Assembly: GCA_033239125.1 (NCBI GenBank) | Contig: BSWB01000001.1 | Coordinates: forward strand, 3,918,501-3,982,500 | Origin: Fagopyrum homotropicum | Lineage: Eukaryota > Streptophyta > Magnoliopsida > Caryophyllales > Polygonaceae | Reading direction: 5' to 3' | Length of the DNA: 64,000 bases | Shown here: positions 1-12,008 of the stretch, piece by piece | How positions within the stretch are numbered: the first letter of the stretch is position 1 | Layout: each line of letters begins with the position of its first letter | Notes under the pieces: generated by a model | Told to the model about the DNA's origin: nothing | Database searches by the model: none | The model's input: only the letters and a program-made list of their open reading frames with translations | Made by a program: the position numbers and the translations under genes

Positions 1-1400
1 AAAAATAATTTCTTAAAAAACAACATTATATTATACAGGTACATTGGGAGGCTATATTTTAGGAGTTTATAAGTTTATAAAACTTATGTAAAAAGGAATA
101 TAATAACTTTTTTTTTTTGGCAAGGAGACTCAGTGGTCTCCGACACATCTAGACGCGCATTTACGGGAGAAAAGACTAAATATTCATCATACGGATATAG
201 CCCGTCCACTTACAATAAACTTGTTTATCTCAAACACCTATCAAACTTCAGTTATCAATAAACTTCACCTTTGAGATACCTATTGAAGTAAAGTTTAAAT
301 ATTAAATTAGATATTTAGATGGTAGTTGAAAAAAATAGTAATTGTATTTCAATGCACAGTGACAATGGGACCAAAAAGTCATCAAATGTTTAATATTCTT
401 ATATTTGCAATAGCTTTTAGTGATTACAATCAAGTCTTGAATATTCAAAGCACGAGGACCTGTCGAGAAGGAAAAAAAAAATAGTATTGGACTTCAATTC
501 AAACACCTTAGTTGTAAAATTATAAAATTATGCAAACATCGTTACTATTAAGGAACCTTTTTTTCTGTCACAATCACGTTATTGTGTACAAGTTTTAGAT
601 TTTGTGATTTGGAGATGAAGTGAATTCTTTCTTCAAGCTAAAGTTACAAAGAGGGCTTCCTGGAAAATGCAAAGCTTCGACCTTTATAATCTCCTATACA
701 TTTTATTTGATATATTAGGCAAGATATTTTAAATTAACATTTTGGTACTATTTTGTGTATGAAAAAACACGTGTGAAATTTATGGGTTTTTTTGGTTGAA
801 AACGGAAAGCGGTTAGAAGAGAACTATCTTCTCGAGATATTCCATCCTAAAGTATCTTTGTGGATGAGAACATTAAGTTCGTGGTCGTCAGAAAATGGTG
901 TGTTGGGGTTCGAAATTCCCAAATGGGTCAATCAGTCAGCAAAACAATTGATTTCTCTGAACACATGTCTGACTTGGACATACTCAAAGAAGCGAAGATC
1001 CAGTATGGGTCGGATATGATCATATCTCTCAGGGACAACTTCAAAGACCTTATAATGTCTTGATAACACAAAGGTTATTCCCCTCCGTATGAAATTCATG
1101 TTATTACCATTGGATATATATGTTAATGCAGTTAATGCATAATACTAAGCCAAAAATCGTTGATAATACATGTCACTTTCTTATTAATTTCTATGTATTT
1201 TTTATTTTATATTATTAAATTAAATAATACAAAAAACATCATTGACATAAACAATACATATGCTTCTATTTATAAGTTTACTACAATCTTCTACGTAATT
1301 TAATTTAAGATATTCTTATAACATATTGTTGGAACAAAATATATATTTCTTATATTAATTAATAAGTGCTTAATAAATAAATAAAATGTATAAATTATTA
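1..1400. other. AT-rich intergenic DNA, no recognised gene
   Basis: Mostly AT-rich sequence without a supportable gene. A short open stretch at 860-1063 (+) starting MDENIKFVVVRKW and containing GSDMIISLRDNFKDLIMS reads like protein, but it is only 67 codons, has no splice context I can defend and matches no family I recognise. It may be a worn gene or transposon fragment. Confidence 0.4.
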
Positions 1401-1419
1401 TAATATAAGCTTTAAATGA

Positions 1420-2015
1420 AATTGGGTAATTGAAGTTGAATAAATGACTTACGAAATTGGGTAATTAAAAATTGGGTAACGAAACTGAGTAAATAAAATT
1501 AGGTAAGTAAAATTGGGTAATATATTAGGCACGTGGCTTATGTATTAACAGTATTACGTTGGGCATTAACAAATTGAGTATCAGACTTGGTATTAACATA
1601 TTGGGTATTATAGTTGAGTATTAACATATTGCCATATTGGGTATCACATTCGAAAATAAAGATATTGGGTAATAAAATGAAATATCATTTTTCCTTTTGT
1701 AAATGGGTAATGTTTTTTAATAATTCTTGAAAAAAGAAAAAAGAAAATAATTAATTGGGTAAAATGATATTTTTAATAATCTTAGGAAGAATGAAAAAAG
1801 ACATCCAAGTTCATATACCCATTGTCACGTACCCAACTTTCATATACCAAACTTACAAATACCCAACTTCAAGTATTTAACTTCACACACCCAACTTTCA
1901 CATACACAACTTCATTCACGTTCCCAACTTCATTCACGTTCCCAACTTCATTCACGTAACCAACTTCACATATCCAACTTTCACATTCACGTACCCAACT
2001 TCACGTACGGTGTAA
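1420..2015. repeat. Minisatellite of TTGGGTAA words, then the same words inverted
   Basis: From about 1420 to 1770 the plus strand is full of TTGGGTAA and similar words at irregular 10-25 base spacing. From about 1805 to 2010 it carries the complementary form (TACCCAACTTCA, CCCAACTTCATTCACGT repeated three times near 1918-1965). The two arms could fold into a long imperfect hairpin. A further short block of the second type lies at 2385-2470. Confidence 0.7.
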
Positions 2016-2024
2016 TACGAGCCG

Positions 2025-2385
2025 ATCGAACCAAACATCGGCATGTTCAAACTCGGCTCTTTTTATAAACAAGCCGAACCTAAATTTTATACAAGCTTTA
2101 AATTTTGTTTTTATTCGGCTTGTTTAGAAAGTGAATGAGCTCGAGCCGAGCTTTTGACAAGCCGATCCCGAGTAGCTCATCTAAAATAATGGTCATATAG
2201 TGTTATTTTAGCCGAACGAGCCGAACATTGATATTGCTCAAACTCGGCTCGTTTATAAACATGCTGAGTCCGAGCCGAGCCAAAATGAGCTTTAAAATGT
2301 GCTCATATTCGGCTCGTTTAGAAAATGAACGAGCTCGAGCCGAACGCGAGCTGAGCCCGAGTAACTTGTCTCATATTACCCTAAC
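2025..2385. repeat. Dimer of a roughly 190-base AAACTCGGCTCG-type repeat
   Basis: Two diverged copies in tandem. AAACTCGGCT recurs at 2049 and 2239, and CGGCTTGTTTAGAAA / CGGCTCGTTTAGAAA at about 2115 and 2309. Each copy contains gagctcgagccga. The dimer interrupts the CCCAACTTCA minisatellite, which resumes on its right side, so it probably inserted there. This resembles dispersed GAGCTCGAGCC-type repeats of plant genomes; I could not assign a superfamily. Confidence 0.6.
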
Positions 2386-2679
2386 TTCACGTGTCCAACT
2401 TCACATACCCAAAACTCACATGTCCAACTTCACTCATGTACCCAATTTCACCCACTTACCCAATGTTAGTTACCCGATTTTACATACACAATTTGACCTT
2501 TTGATGCAAATTATAGAATTTCGAAAAATTGGGTCATTCCTTGAGATTATAACTATGTAATTATCTTTTTAGATAATTTTATGTAATTATCTTTTTAGGG
2601 GCAAAATCTGCAAAATCGTAAAGTTAGGTTATTAACGCAATTACAAAATATGGGGCAAAATGTGTAATTATATCCACAA

Positions 2680-2915
2680 TGGGAGAATGCCGATTTGGGC
2701 TTCTACAACACATTGGGCGGTGCCGACGGCCTTTCTCCGGAGATGCTCAGGCATGCAAAGGATGCAACGGTAGGCGGCGGCCGCTCTTTCCCGATGATGC
2801 GCGGCAGGTGGAAACTATTGCGGCGGCCGGTCTCCGGCGTTGCTCAGACAGGTGAGGGAGGCAACAGAAGGCGGCGACGAGAGAAGACGTTAGATCCCGG
2901 CCAAAGGAGACGTAC
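2680..2915. other. GC-rich island without supported gene
   Basis: A sharply GC-rich block (gcggcggccgg, ggcggcggccgc) in AT-rich DNA. The plus-strand open frame has no domain I recognise. The minus strand reads like a plant 5' leader or first exon, so a captured gene or retroelement 5' end is possible. A MITE-like element abuts it on the right. Confidence 0.4.
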
Positions 2916-2918
2916 TAA

Positions 2919-3184
2919 GAGCATCCCAATAGCTTCTCAATTTTAGAATATTTGGAGAATTTTAAAAAAAATTTTGGTCCAACAAATTCTTTATTTCATT
3001 CTCCAAAATGGAGAATAATGGAAAAAAAATGGGGAGTCTTCCCAAATTGGAAGACATTCTTCAAATAAATGGAGAATTCTACAAGATAGGGAATATGTTA
3101 GATTTGATAATAATATAAATGGTAGATTTTTATTTTTAATTCTTCATTTTGAAGAAGAGTTTGGAGAAACTATTTGGGATGCTC
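2919..3184. mobile_element. Tourist/PIF-Harbinger-like MITE
   Basis: The 266-bp segment starts GAGCATCCCAATAG and ends CTATTTGGGATGCTC, an inverted repeat of about 15 bases with one indel. It is flanked by TAA at 2916-2918 and 3185-3187. A 3-bp TAA/TTA duplication with GAGCATCYC ends is typical of PIF/Harbinger MITEs. There is no coding capacity. Confidence 0.7.
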
Positions 3185-3249
3185 TAACAAAAGAGAAGAA
3201 GACCCAACACTGTTTTTTTTTTACTTTAAATAAAAAAAGTTTTTTTTAA

Positions 3250-3803
3250 CAAAATTTAAAATTAGCCGAATATAAACATGAGAACAAATTACAGAATATA
3301 TATTATACCGCCGAATATATGTGAGTATACCGCCGAATATATACTATATCAGCCGAATATACGTAAGTATACCGCCGAATATATCTTCTACTAATCACAC
3401 GGTTTTCCCCCCCTTTAATCTCGCCTAATCTCAGCCATCTATTTAAAAATCTAACGAATACAATTCGTTCTCATTTTATATGGTAAGAGCTGTTTACATG
3501 GGAGCCAACCCGAAGACCCGAACCCGAACCAAAGACCAAACCCCCCCCCCCACACATATATATATATCCCGACTCACATGTAAACATTTCTTACCATGTG
3601 AACATGTAAACACCGAATATATGTGACTATACCGCCGAATATATGTGACTTAATATATAGAGTCAGGTCCGGCGAATATTTCTTCCATTAATAACACGAT
3701 TTTTTTCCCCCTTTAATATTGCATAATCTCAGCCATTTATTTAACAATCTAACGAATAGAGGTTGTTCTTATTTTACATGGTAAGAGCTGTTTACATGGA
3801 GCC

Positions 3804-3805
<2 letters not shown>
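3250..3805. repeat. Duplicated CCGAATATA-rich segment
   Basis: TACCGCCGAATATATGTGA-like words recur. The block ending in CTCAGCCATCTATTTA, ATCTAACGAATA and GGTAAGAGCTGTTTACATGG occurs twice (about 3301-3502 and 3605-3802), with 10-20% differences. It is a local duplication of a non-coding repeat followed by a long (AT)n tract at 3807-3842. Confidence 0.6.
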
Positions 3806-3842
<37 letters not shown>

Positions 3843-3858
<16 letters not shown>

Positions 3859-4150
3859 GGGGGGGTGTGGTTCCCATGAGAACACCCTAACGTGTATACA
3901 TGAGAACAATCTTAGATTGTTGGATGGTGAGTATTAAGGACCGAGATTTAGTGTAGATATCATAATTAATAATAATTAAGAATAATAATTAGGAATAACA
4001 ACAATAACTACGAATAATCAACTCAACCAACAATAACTACGAATAATACATTAAACGATATGACACATTCGTAACAAAACTAATAATAATTATGAATCTA
4101 TTCTCATGTATACACGTTAGGACTTAGGGGTGTTCTCCTGTCATCTTCTC
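3843..4150. mobile_element. MITE-like element between (TA)n tracts
   Basis: The left arm near 3869-3908 (catgagaacaccctaacgtg) is inversely repeated at 4101-4150 (cacgttaggacttaggggtgttctcctg). The arms give imperfect terminal inverted repeats of about 45-50 bases. (AT)n lies immediately outside both ends. The AT-rich interior has no ORF. The superfamily is uncertain because the TA target is masked by the microsatellite. Confidence 0.6.
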
Positions 4151-4739
4151 TATATATATATATATATATAACATATGTTCAAAATTTGTAACTTATGTTC
4201 CAGTAAAATGACTTGAAGGATATTGTTTTAGTAACGTTTTTATGTTGCAACTTGCAAGGATATTATTGTATATATTTGCGATTGGATGCATACTCGACGT
4301 TATTCGGACAAAAGTATGATTGAATTTAAATACGAGAGGTTGTTGGTTGGTGGATCAACGGTCGACACCATCAATTATTTTGGTGTTATTCAATTTCGTG
4401 TAATGTATTTTATCAAATTGAATTGCTTCTAGAACGTATTTTATTTTAATGTATCTAGTTCATAGCTCGAGATACGTTATTTAAAGTCATAGTCATCCTC
4501 ATTGATAATAGTATTTTGTCAATCGTGAGTTTGGTATTTGATAAAGACAAAATTAATTGGGTTAATAAGGGGAACTAATTGACTCATTGTTGAAAATAAT
4601 TTTGTTCCTTAGAAACCAAATACTCCGCCAAATTATTACTTATGCCTATAAACCCGTTTAGCCCAACATTATATTTGAATTTCTCAATAATATTATGTTT
4701 TTTTTTTTTGTTCTCATGATTAGTGTTGTTTATTTTATT

Positions 4740-4818
4740 CGAGATTGTTCAATCAACTTTATCAACGATTTGTTTACTAACACGACAATCAAAAAGCATA
4801 TGCGATACGTCCTCGATA
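4740..4818 (-). pseudogene. LINE fragment, reverse-transcriptase zinc-binding (zf-RVT) piece
   Basis: The minus strand reads EDVSHMLFDCRVSKQIVDKV before a stop. This matches the pattern of the zf-RVT region downstream of plant LINE reverse transcriptases (E-x-V/I-x-H-L/M-x-F-x-C). Only about 25 codons are recognisable, so it is a decayed remnant with no flanking LINE domains seen. Confidence 0.45.
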
Positions 4819-5183
4819 ATTACCTAACTCACATGATGGGATTGGATGGTTAATTATAAGACTTCCTCTGATTCTCAAAAATTGTCACGTTAAATTTTGG
4901 TATAAATATATGTTATTATAGGTGTAATTAATACTCAAATCTTCACGAATAGAATTTCACCTATTTTTTTTATTTATTATTCTTATTTTCAAAACACAAT
5001 TATCTTTTTTTTCATAGAACTCTTTACATCCTACTATGACAGTATAACTTTTATACAATTTTTTTAAAATCACTATACGTCATCAAATATTATAATTTCT
5101 ACTTTCAATTTTCTTAATATATCTTTTTTCACTCTAACTACGGAGAAACGGAGGTCGTATAAACTACAACCATTATTTTTAGA

Positions 5184-5526
5184 GAAAATTATTTAAATAG
5201 TACCCAATTTTTTAGACTGACTAAACTTTAGTACCCCGTCGTTTAAACTATCATAACGGTACCTCATCTATTGAGCCCGACCAAAGATTAGTATCTGGAT
5301 TACTTTTCACACGTTAATTTAACACAATAGCTTTGCTCCTAAACTTTTCCCTTTGTTTCTTGTTGAGTATGTATGTCGTGTAGGTCTCATTGCAACTGTC
5401 ATAACACTTTTACTTAACGTGTGAATAATAATTTAGGTAATAATTTAGGTACCGTTCTGATAGTTTAAATGACGGGTACTAAGGTTTAGTCAACTTAAAA
5501 GATGGAGTATTTTTTAGACAATTTTC
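5184..5526. mobile_element. Foldback/MITE element with about 85-bp inverted repeats
   Basis: The left end GAAAATTATTTAAATAGTAC and the right end (reverse complement GAAAATTGTCTAAAAAATAC) continue as imperfect inverted repeats for about 85 bases. They share GACTAAA, TTAGTACCC, TTTAAACTATCA and AACGGTACCT. The element is 343 bp. I found no clear target-site duplication, so the superfamily is open. No ORF. Confidence 0.65.
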
Positions 5527-6295
5527 TTTTTTTAAATAAAATAAAACTACTAAGTTTCCAATTGGTCAAAGCAAAAATGTTATGTCATGGGATGGCCATT
5601 TTCATAAAACGAGTTAATAAAAAAATCAATTATCCACGACGACGAAGCAACAAATTAGCCAATCCTACAATTTAACTCCTTAATCCGGATTACTATAACA
5701 TAATTAATTGTAATGCTTCTAGAATGTCTAATAAAACCTTAAACAAAGAAAGCAAAAAATAAAATAAAAGGCTAAAAAGAAAAAATAAAATATAGAGGAC
5801 ACATATCACATGACGTCATATTACGTGCAGACAAATACTATGAGTATAATTAATGTATGTCTTTCAACTAATCACGCATTACTTAAATATATAACAATAT
5901 AAGTTTTTTTTTTAATTATTTGTGTGATTTTCGTATGTTGAGAGAATCTTTTATTGATAAAAAAACTATGATATTGTATACATCCTCTTTAATAAAAAAA
6001 GAAACAAGAAGTTACAAATCTTGAATAGAGACTTGAGCAACACTTATAGATATGATATTGTATTAATTCGTCAAGTTTTTGACGGGGGCTCCTCGCCACA
6101 AATTTAATTTAGGTCGGGTTGAGAGATTTAGGCTCCGTTTGGAAGGCTTTGTTCGGTTATACAGGTTGATGGTTTATTATGTTAATAGGGTTGAAATTTA
6201 TCTTCTTTCTATTTTTTTGTCAGCTATTTAGAATGTCGATGTCTGTTGAAGGGATTGAAGACGTTCAAATTTTTATTTTTCTTCAACCTTCCAAT
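5527..6295. other. AT-rich intergenic DNA
   Basis: No gene or clear repeat structure seen. A sequence like half of a GGCTCCGTTTGG terminal repeat occurs near 6131 without a recognisable partner. Confidence 0.4.
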
Positions 6296-6299
6296 CAGA

Positions 6300-6530
6300 C
6301 ATGGGTCCGGTTTGGACTAAACTGGCGGTTTAGCCGCCGGTTTGGTTTTTTTATAATGGACCAAACCGGCCGGTTTGGTCATCAAACCGTCGGTTTGGTC
6401 CTCAAAACCGGAGGTTAACGGCCGGTTTGGTCCGGTTTTTCAATTTTTTTATATATTTTTTAATTATTATTTTTTAATAAACCGGCTGAACTTCCGGTTT
6501 AGATTTATACGGTTTAGGTTTAGGTTTGCG
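6300..6530. repeat. AACCGGCGGTTT-type palindrome-rich repeat, copy 1
   Basis: Dense runs of ccggtttggt, aaaccggccggtttgg and caaaccgtcggtttgg, many locally self-complementary. The same word family recurs at 13230-13460. The short open frames across it are compositional and encode nothing recognisable. Confidence 0.6.
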
Positions 6531-7224
6531 AACCATGTCTACTTCCAGTGCTATGAGGTTTACGAGGGAGTTTATATAAATTGGTATCAATGATGAACAT
6601 GCCCTTAGTGTAAAATTGTAGGGTTTATTGGCGTTTACGGGATTGAAATTCATAACCGACTAAAGTCTTAATTTTACTTACTTATCAAACTAATGGAAAA
6701 AAAAAAGTTATAAAGTGGATTTTTGAGAGCACAAAGTTACGGAGATTATGATAATTGGTTATAACTTTTTTTTTTCCCATTTCATTAGCTACAGGAGGAA
6801 GTTAATATATATTTTATTAAATAATATATTAATTATAAATATATCCATATAAAGAAGGTCAAATTAGATAAGTAGCCTTTTTGAGATTTCTCTCTAATAA
6901 CTAGGTTCATGATATAAATATGTTTAGTAAATATACTCCTAGTCAAATCCATTATCTTTCAATTGTAATTTAATGACAATGGTAAAAATTGAAGGGGTAC
7001 ACAAACTTGATAAAAATAAAAAATAACTTATTTGACCAAATTCTTTCTATAAAAAAAACTAAAGTTTAAATAAAAAGTAAACTATTTTATTTTATGTAAT
7101 TTATGCCTATATGCATCAACCCCAATAAGTTTGTTTTTTTAAACAAACTTCAAACTTATGAAAAAGTAAAGTTCATTCATTCCATTACCCAATGAAACTT
7201 TTGAAAGATTTAGTTGGGTCATAT

Positions 7225-7375
7225 ATGATGTGGGGTCCATTGCACGTTCGAGCACATCGGCCCAAGTCTAATATATATGCTTAACGGGTTCCATCATAAA
7301 ACCGATTGACAATATGAGGAGTAAATCACCAACCTTATATACCAGACTCGTTATCCCATTATTAGCAATGTGGAA
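7225..7375. mobile_element. Worn solo-LTR remnant related to the TRIM at 14.6-15.1 kb
   Basis: GGTTCCATCATAAAACCGAT, TGACAATATGAGGAGTAA and an AATGTGG motif occur in the same order as in the LTRs of the TRIM at 14567-15142 (GGTTCCATTTTAAAACCAAT, TGACAATAGGAGGAGTAA, GATGTGGGA). The ends are not clear and no partner LTR was found. Confidence 0.4.
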
Positions 7376-7418
7376 ACATAATCCTCCAGACTCCAATAAG
7401 CTTGGTGTTTCCGAACGA

Positions 7419-7464
7419 ACCTCTAAGTTACATAAGTTTATACTAGCTTATGTAACTTTGAGGT
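7419..7464. repeat. Short inverted repeat (18-bp arms)
   Basis: ACCTCTAAGTTACATAAG at 7419-7436 is the inverse complement, with one mismatch, of 7447-7464. The loop is 10 bases. A MITE core or structured-RNA precursor are both possible; nothing decides between them. Confidence 0.6.
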
Positions 7465-8631
7465 CCGTTTTAGTTAATATTCAATAAAGAGTAAATAAAA
7501 AAAATTAATATTACAAACATAACAAACACAAATACAAAAAATAACATATTAATTTTAGTTAATTTTACATATTACAAGCATAACATAGAATTAATATTAA
7601 ATAAAAAAACTCTTTTTACGTATTTTTACACTAATGGCTGCATTCAGAGCAGTTGAGAGTTAACAATGCATCATGTTCAAAATCTAAGTAACTTAAATCG
7701 TGATTTTGGACTGATACACACAAGTCATTCGTCATCACGATGCAATTTATAAAATGTAACATTTCATTAAAGTCTCGATCTAATACGCAACCGTTACTGT
7801 TTATAAAATAACTTAAAACCAATTTAATTATCATGCAAGGTATTGACTTCAAATTAACAATCAACGAATACTATAATCTATTATTACTAGTTGAGCTTTA
7901 ATTGCTACATTTAGGCTTAATTATTTTATTCATGTATTTTAAATAATAAAAATATACTTTGACTTATTTTTCGCCTACAAATATACATGAAAATAAATAA
8001 TTGAAATTATTTTGATTATTATCTTATCAACATAGCGTATTATGTTTGATTTTAATAATATTCCCAAGTGATCTTTAGCTATTTTTTTCTACGTTTCTTT
8101 CGTTATAATTAAGAATTGTGTGGACTACAAGTTTAAATGTGAATATAAAATGAAGACAATATTTTTAAGAATATTTGAATGAGAAAATATTTTTGACCTT
8201 TGACTAAACTGGTCAACATGGACTTTGATTAGCACCTTGTCGAAATTGTCAAATTACTCATCATTTTGGCTTTATTACACGTGGGCAAGCATATAGGTTT
8301 ACTTTTCGTTACTTATCAAAACGACGACGTTTTAGTGGTGCCTCCTTAATATTGATTTTGAAATGGATCCCAAATGCATTTTAGCTATTCCTCGCGAAAC
8401 GGGCTCGACTTTGCACGTCAAAAGTTCGGTTCGAACTTGTTTATTTTTTTAATGAGCTGAGTATGAAAATATTTTAAAACTCGTATGGAATTTATATTCG
8501 ACTCGTTCAACTCGTATAACATTCATAAATGAGATGGATCAAGGAAGAAAAGAACTCCAACGGTATTTGATGGTGGTGTTAAACCCTACTTATTCGGAGG
8601 GTGACTATCACATTCGTAGATAGTTCACCCA

Positions 8632-8844
8632 ATGTTCCAAGAGTATCTCAAAGGTGTCCGTCGGAGTTATAATCGAGAAGAAACAAACTTAACTATCAAT
8701 GAGGGATTCGTCCCTAAGGACGATCCGACAACAAATATTCTCATGCAACCTAACGTCCAAGTGCTAAACAAGATTGACACTTTAGTAGAGGATGATGAAT
8801 TTGTTACTGATACGATTCAAGACCTTGAGAAATTAAGTGAATAA
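8632..8844 (+). other. Unrecognised 70-codon open frame
   Basis: The frame starts MFQEYLKGVRRSYNREET and ends IQDLEKLSE. It is acidic and helical-looking with no domain I recognise. It lies just upstream of a gag-like fragment in the same orientation and may belong to the same decayed element, but this is inference. Confidence 0.2.
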
Positions 8845-9074
8845 CATCAATAACCTCAACCTTAAAATGTGCAAAGACTAATCGTTTAGAATGGTGCAAG
8901 ACTAGTAATTTGGTATGGGTGTTAATCAACCAACCGTGTAAGACTTGGTGGAAGTTATCCACCCAAAGTCCTAAAATATATGAAATAAGGCTTATGAATA
9001 TTGTAAGATTTGGTCCCCCAATACATCAACTCAAGTAAGTCTTGTCTCGGTGAGTTCACGGATGTCACTTCATT

Positions 9075-9310
9075 ATGATCGTGTTCTCAAGTATTTTTGG
9101 GATGAACTTGCGAATTTTAGTAGAGTTTGATCCCGCTTGTGCTTCTCGTGCTAAGTTGATTAAGAAGCGAGATGATGAGAAGATTCACAAATTTTAGGTG
9201 CGTCTTGACGAGAGTTTATCGATTGTTCGATTGAGTATATTTGTCAGAGGATTTACTTCCATCCCTAAATATAATGTACTCATCCCCCTCTCTCTCTCTA
9301 TATATAATCA
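9075..9310 (+). pseudogene. Decayed Ty1-copia gag fragment
   Basis: Across frames the plus strand reads KYFWDELANF, then AKLIKKRDDEKIHKF, a stop, then VRLDESLSIVR and a segment like copia gag (LWDEL..., ...EEEKLHQFLMGLDESY...). The order and spacing fit the Retrotran_gag/UBN2 region of copia elements. A stop codon and frame changes show it is dead. No LTRs were assigned. Confidence 0.45.
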
Positions 9311-9869
9311 ATACGATCCGGATCGGGCCGTGATGGTCCTCGGACCATTTCATACTAACATTAAACTACAATATAAAAACCATGATTTTAGTTGGTTCTT
9401 TTAGGCTACATACCTAGACAGAATTTTATAAGGAAAAGAATCGTCGAAGACCTAACAACGTCTAGAAGAACATATAAAATGATATCTTTACATATGCTTT
9501 GTAAACCTTTGTATTTGTAACACTTAGAAAAACTTATGGGTCACTTCATATGTCGATCATGACAAATATTCAAAGCAACAAACACAAATTTAATTAGCTG
9601 AAAACTTGCCCACTGAGAAAAGGTAAAGCTTTGCAGTTTCGAGGAATCCAAGAGATGGAGAAAGAGGCCCACTAATGTTGTTTTTCCTCGTAATCATGTC
9701 GCAAGTAACAACTAGAAGCACAAGTAGGGTGTTTCCTTGAATGTCCAACTCGATCTCGGCTCGAATTCGTTCCATTTTTAAACGAGTTGAATATGATTCT
9801 ATTTTTATGTTTAGTTAAAACACGATCATGTTAAAACTGGCTAGTTGAGCTCTGAACGACAGGTCCTCC

Positions 9870-10290
9870 CACCCTTATACCAGCTGGACTAATTGAACTT
9901 CGTTTATTCTTTTGTTCATACACGGTATTAGTACATAATACTTAATACATAATTTTAATACACAAGTTCAATTACACAATGTTAATACATAATTTTCATT
10001 TACACAAATCCGTCGTTTACACAAGTCCGTCTTTGTTTCAAGCCCATTCGACTTACACAAGCCCAATTATATCTATAAAATATGTAGTCAATATCCCGTA
10101 TCTATAAAATATGTAGTCAATATCCCGTATTTATAAAATATGTAGTCAATATCATGTATTTATAACTGCAAAAATTAAAATTTAGTTTTTTACTTTTTGT
10201 AATTATCCAATTTAGGGAAATTTTGCAAATTAAAAAAATATGGGTCATAAATTCAATTATAAACAGGGGAGCCTTTTTTAAATATGCTAA
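9870..10290. repeat. Repeat-rich block with ACACAAGCCC words and a 29-bp tandem repeat
   Basis: Words such as taatacataa and ttacacaagtcc recur from 9920 to 10070. A 29-bp unit beginning TCTATAAAATATGTAGTCAA is then repeated three times at 10072, 10101 and 10130, with a partial fourth copy to about 10167. Non-coding. Confidence 0.7.
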
Positions 10291-10299
10291 CATTTTAAA

Positions 10300-10860
10300 A
10301 TTGAAATTAGGGTTCTTGAGATTGCACTACGGATGCAATGAGGACTGTCTAGATCCGCCTCCAAGACTGCCCTGATTTGTAACGCCCCAATTAACTTAAA
10401 CTCAACAAACCCCAAATCTCACAAATTAGGGTTACTGGAGATCAAAATCTCACCAAAAAGAATTCAGAAATGGATTTGCAAAGGAGAATAGATGGATACT
10501 TGGCCGGAAAGAGGAAGACGGGGCCGGAAAGTGGAAGATGGCGCCGGCGGAAGAGAGTTGTTGTGGTGTCCGCGAAAGTTAGCATATCGGCACTATGGTA
10601 GGCGGCAAAGGTCTAGCGGCGGACCTGGCGTGCGACGGGCTTGGCGTGCGGTGGACAGTAGGGCGTGCGGCGGACAGTAGGGCGAACCCCCTCTTCGCGA
10701 ACACTTGCGGTGGAGGCCCAGCCGTCTCGCTCGCCCCTCGGTGTCGGAATGATGCTGGCGGCGAGGTGGTGCTTCCTGGCAGCGGCATCGGATCTCTGGT
10801 GACCGGGCACAGGAGGCGGCGGCAGCAGTGATACAAAGATGAATGACTGCGAGAAACCCT
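10300..10860. other. GC-rich island, possible captured 5' gene end
   Basis: GC-rich from about 10490 to 10835. On the minus strand it begins with a leader-like AATTAGGGTTTCTCGCAGTC followed by proline/arginine/serine-coding frames. On the plus strand AAATTAGGGTT lies on the left. Overlapping frames in several phases are all open because of composition, and none carries a known domain. It could be a 5' gene piece carried by a transposon or a LINE 5' region. Confidence 0.35.
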
Positions 10861-10899
10861 AATTGATGTGGAATCTGACGGTTGAATGATTTTATAGGA

Positions 10900-12000
10900 T
10901 TATATTTTATGCTTTCCCCTTATGCCCCTTGGATTAGTTTATTTTTTATTTTAAAATTTAGGTAAAAAATAGAGGGATCTAGTTAGTTTACATTAGACAA
11001 AAAGGGCCCTATTTTATCAATTTTCTCAATATAATAACCAATATGGGTTTAAATAGGGCGAAAAATATCTAAAAGATAGAAACCTTAAAGATAAAATATG
11101 TTGGGCTTGGTAAAAAAAACTTGGGTCGAGCTTTTTCGAGTAGGGTATGAGCATATTTATAAACTCAATTAAGTTTTAGACTTGAATCGACTCATTTTTA
11201 AACAAGTTTAATATGATCATGTCAAAATTGGGCTCGTCGGTTTCAAATAACTGCCCTAATAACCATAAAATATCCAATTTGGGCTTAAAACTTTATTGTA
11301 GGATCAAATCGAGTAACAGGAAGGCGAGAAGTAAGAAAATTTCCACTCTTTGAAACAAAAAAATACATTAAAATTACTAACTCTTCACTCCACTAAAGTT
11401 TTAAACTATGAACTATCTACTATAAACTTCCTTTTGGAAAAGTTTTTATTTTTGTGGGAAGTTTCTTGGAAAGTGGGGTGTTTTTTCGTAAATAAGTTAC
11501 ATCAACTATTCACAAAATGAATTCTTGCTACGGCTACGCATTGCGTACGCGTAGTCAGGGTATGAATAGCATGTTTCAGGTGGTACGAATAGCAACCTCG
11601 CTTTTCAGACAAACTATTAAATTGTGAAGACTAGTAATTGAAAAATCGTCCTCCTACGAATACATGTACATATACGTTTAACATCTGAATTATTTTCCTT
11701 TAATAATTTTTATTTTAAAAATTATAAAATTAGGGATGCATACAAAATAACACGTGCAAACCGCATGAAATATTGTACAATCATACAATGACCTACAATT
11801 ATTCACGTCATTTGATTCTACAATTATTCACGTCATTTGATGATTTAGGACTTATGAAAAGTGCAGTGGCAAATTTTCAATTTTTTGAAGATACGGGACA
11901 ATTTTTTTTTTGAAAATCGATTTTAAAAAAGTGAGTGCAACGACATTTTATAATTTTTATGAGAAAATTATAGCAGTTATTATCAAATAATATATATATA
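10900..12000. other. AT-rich intergenic DNA
   Basis: No gene seen. A 26-bp direct duplication around TACAATTATTCACGTCATTT occurs at about 11793 and 11819. Confidence 0.4.
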
Positions 12001-12008
12001 TATATATA

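Larger units (their letters stand above)
6540..8400. other. AT-rich intergenic DNA
   Basis: No gene seen. It contains a TRIM-related LTR remnant (about 7225-7375) and a short hairpin (7419-7464), listed separately. The 77-codon minus-strand frame at 7631-7864 has no recognisable domain. Confidence 0.4.

Noticed and set aside
10492..10836. Four overlapping 62-85 codon frames in the GC-rich island
   Set aside because: Open in several phases at once because of GC composition; no motif or splice context supports one.
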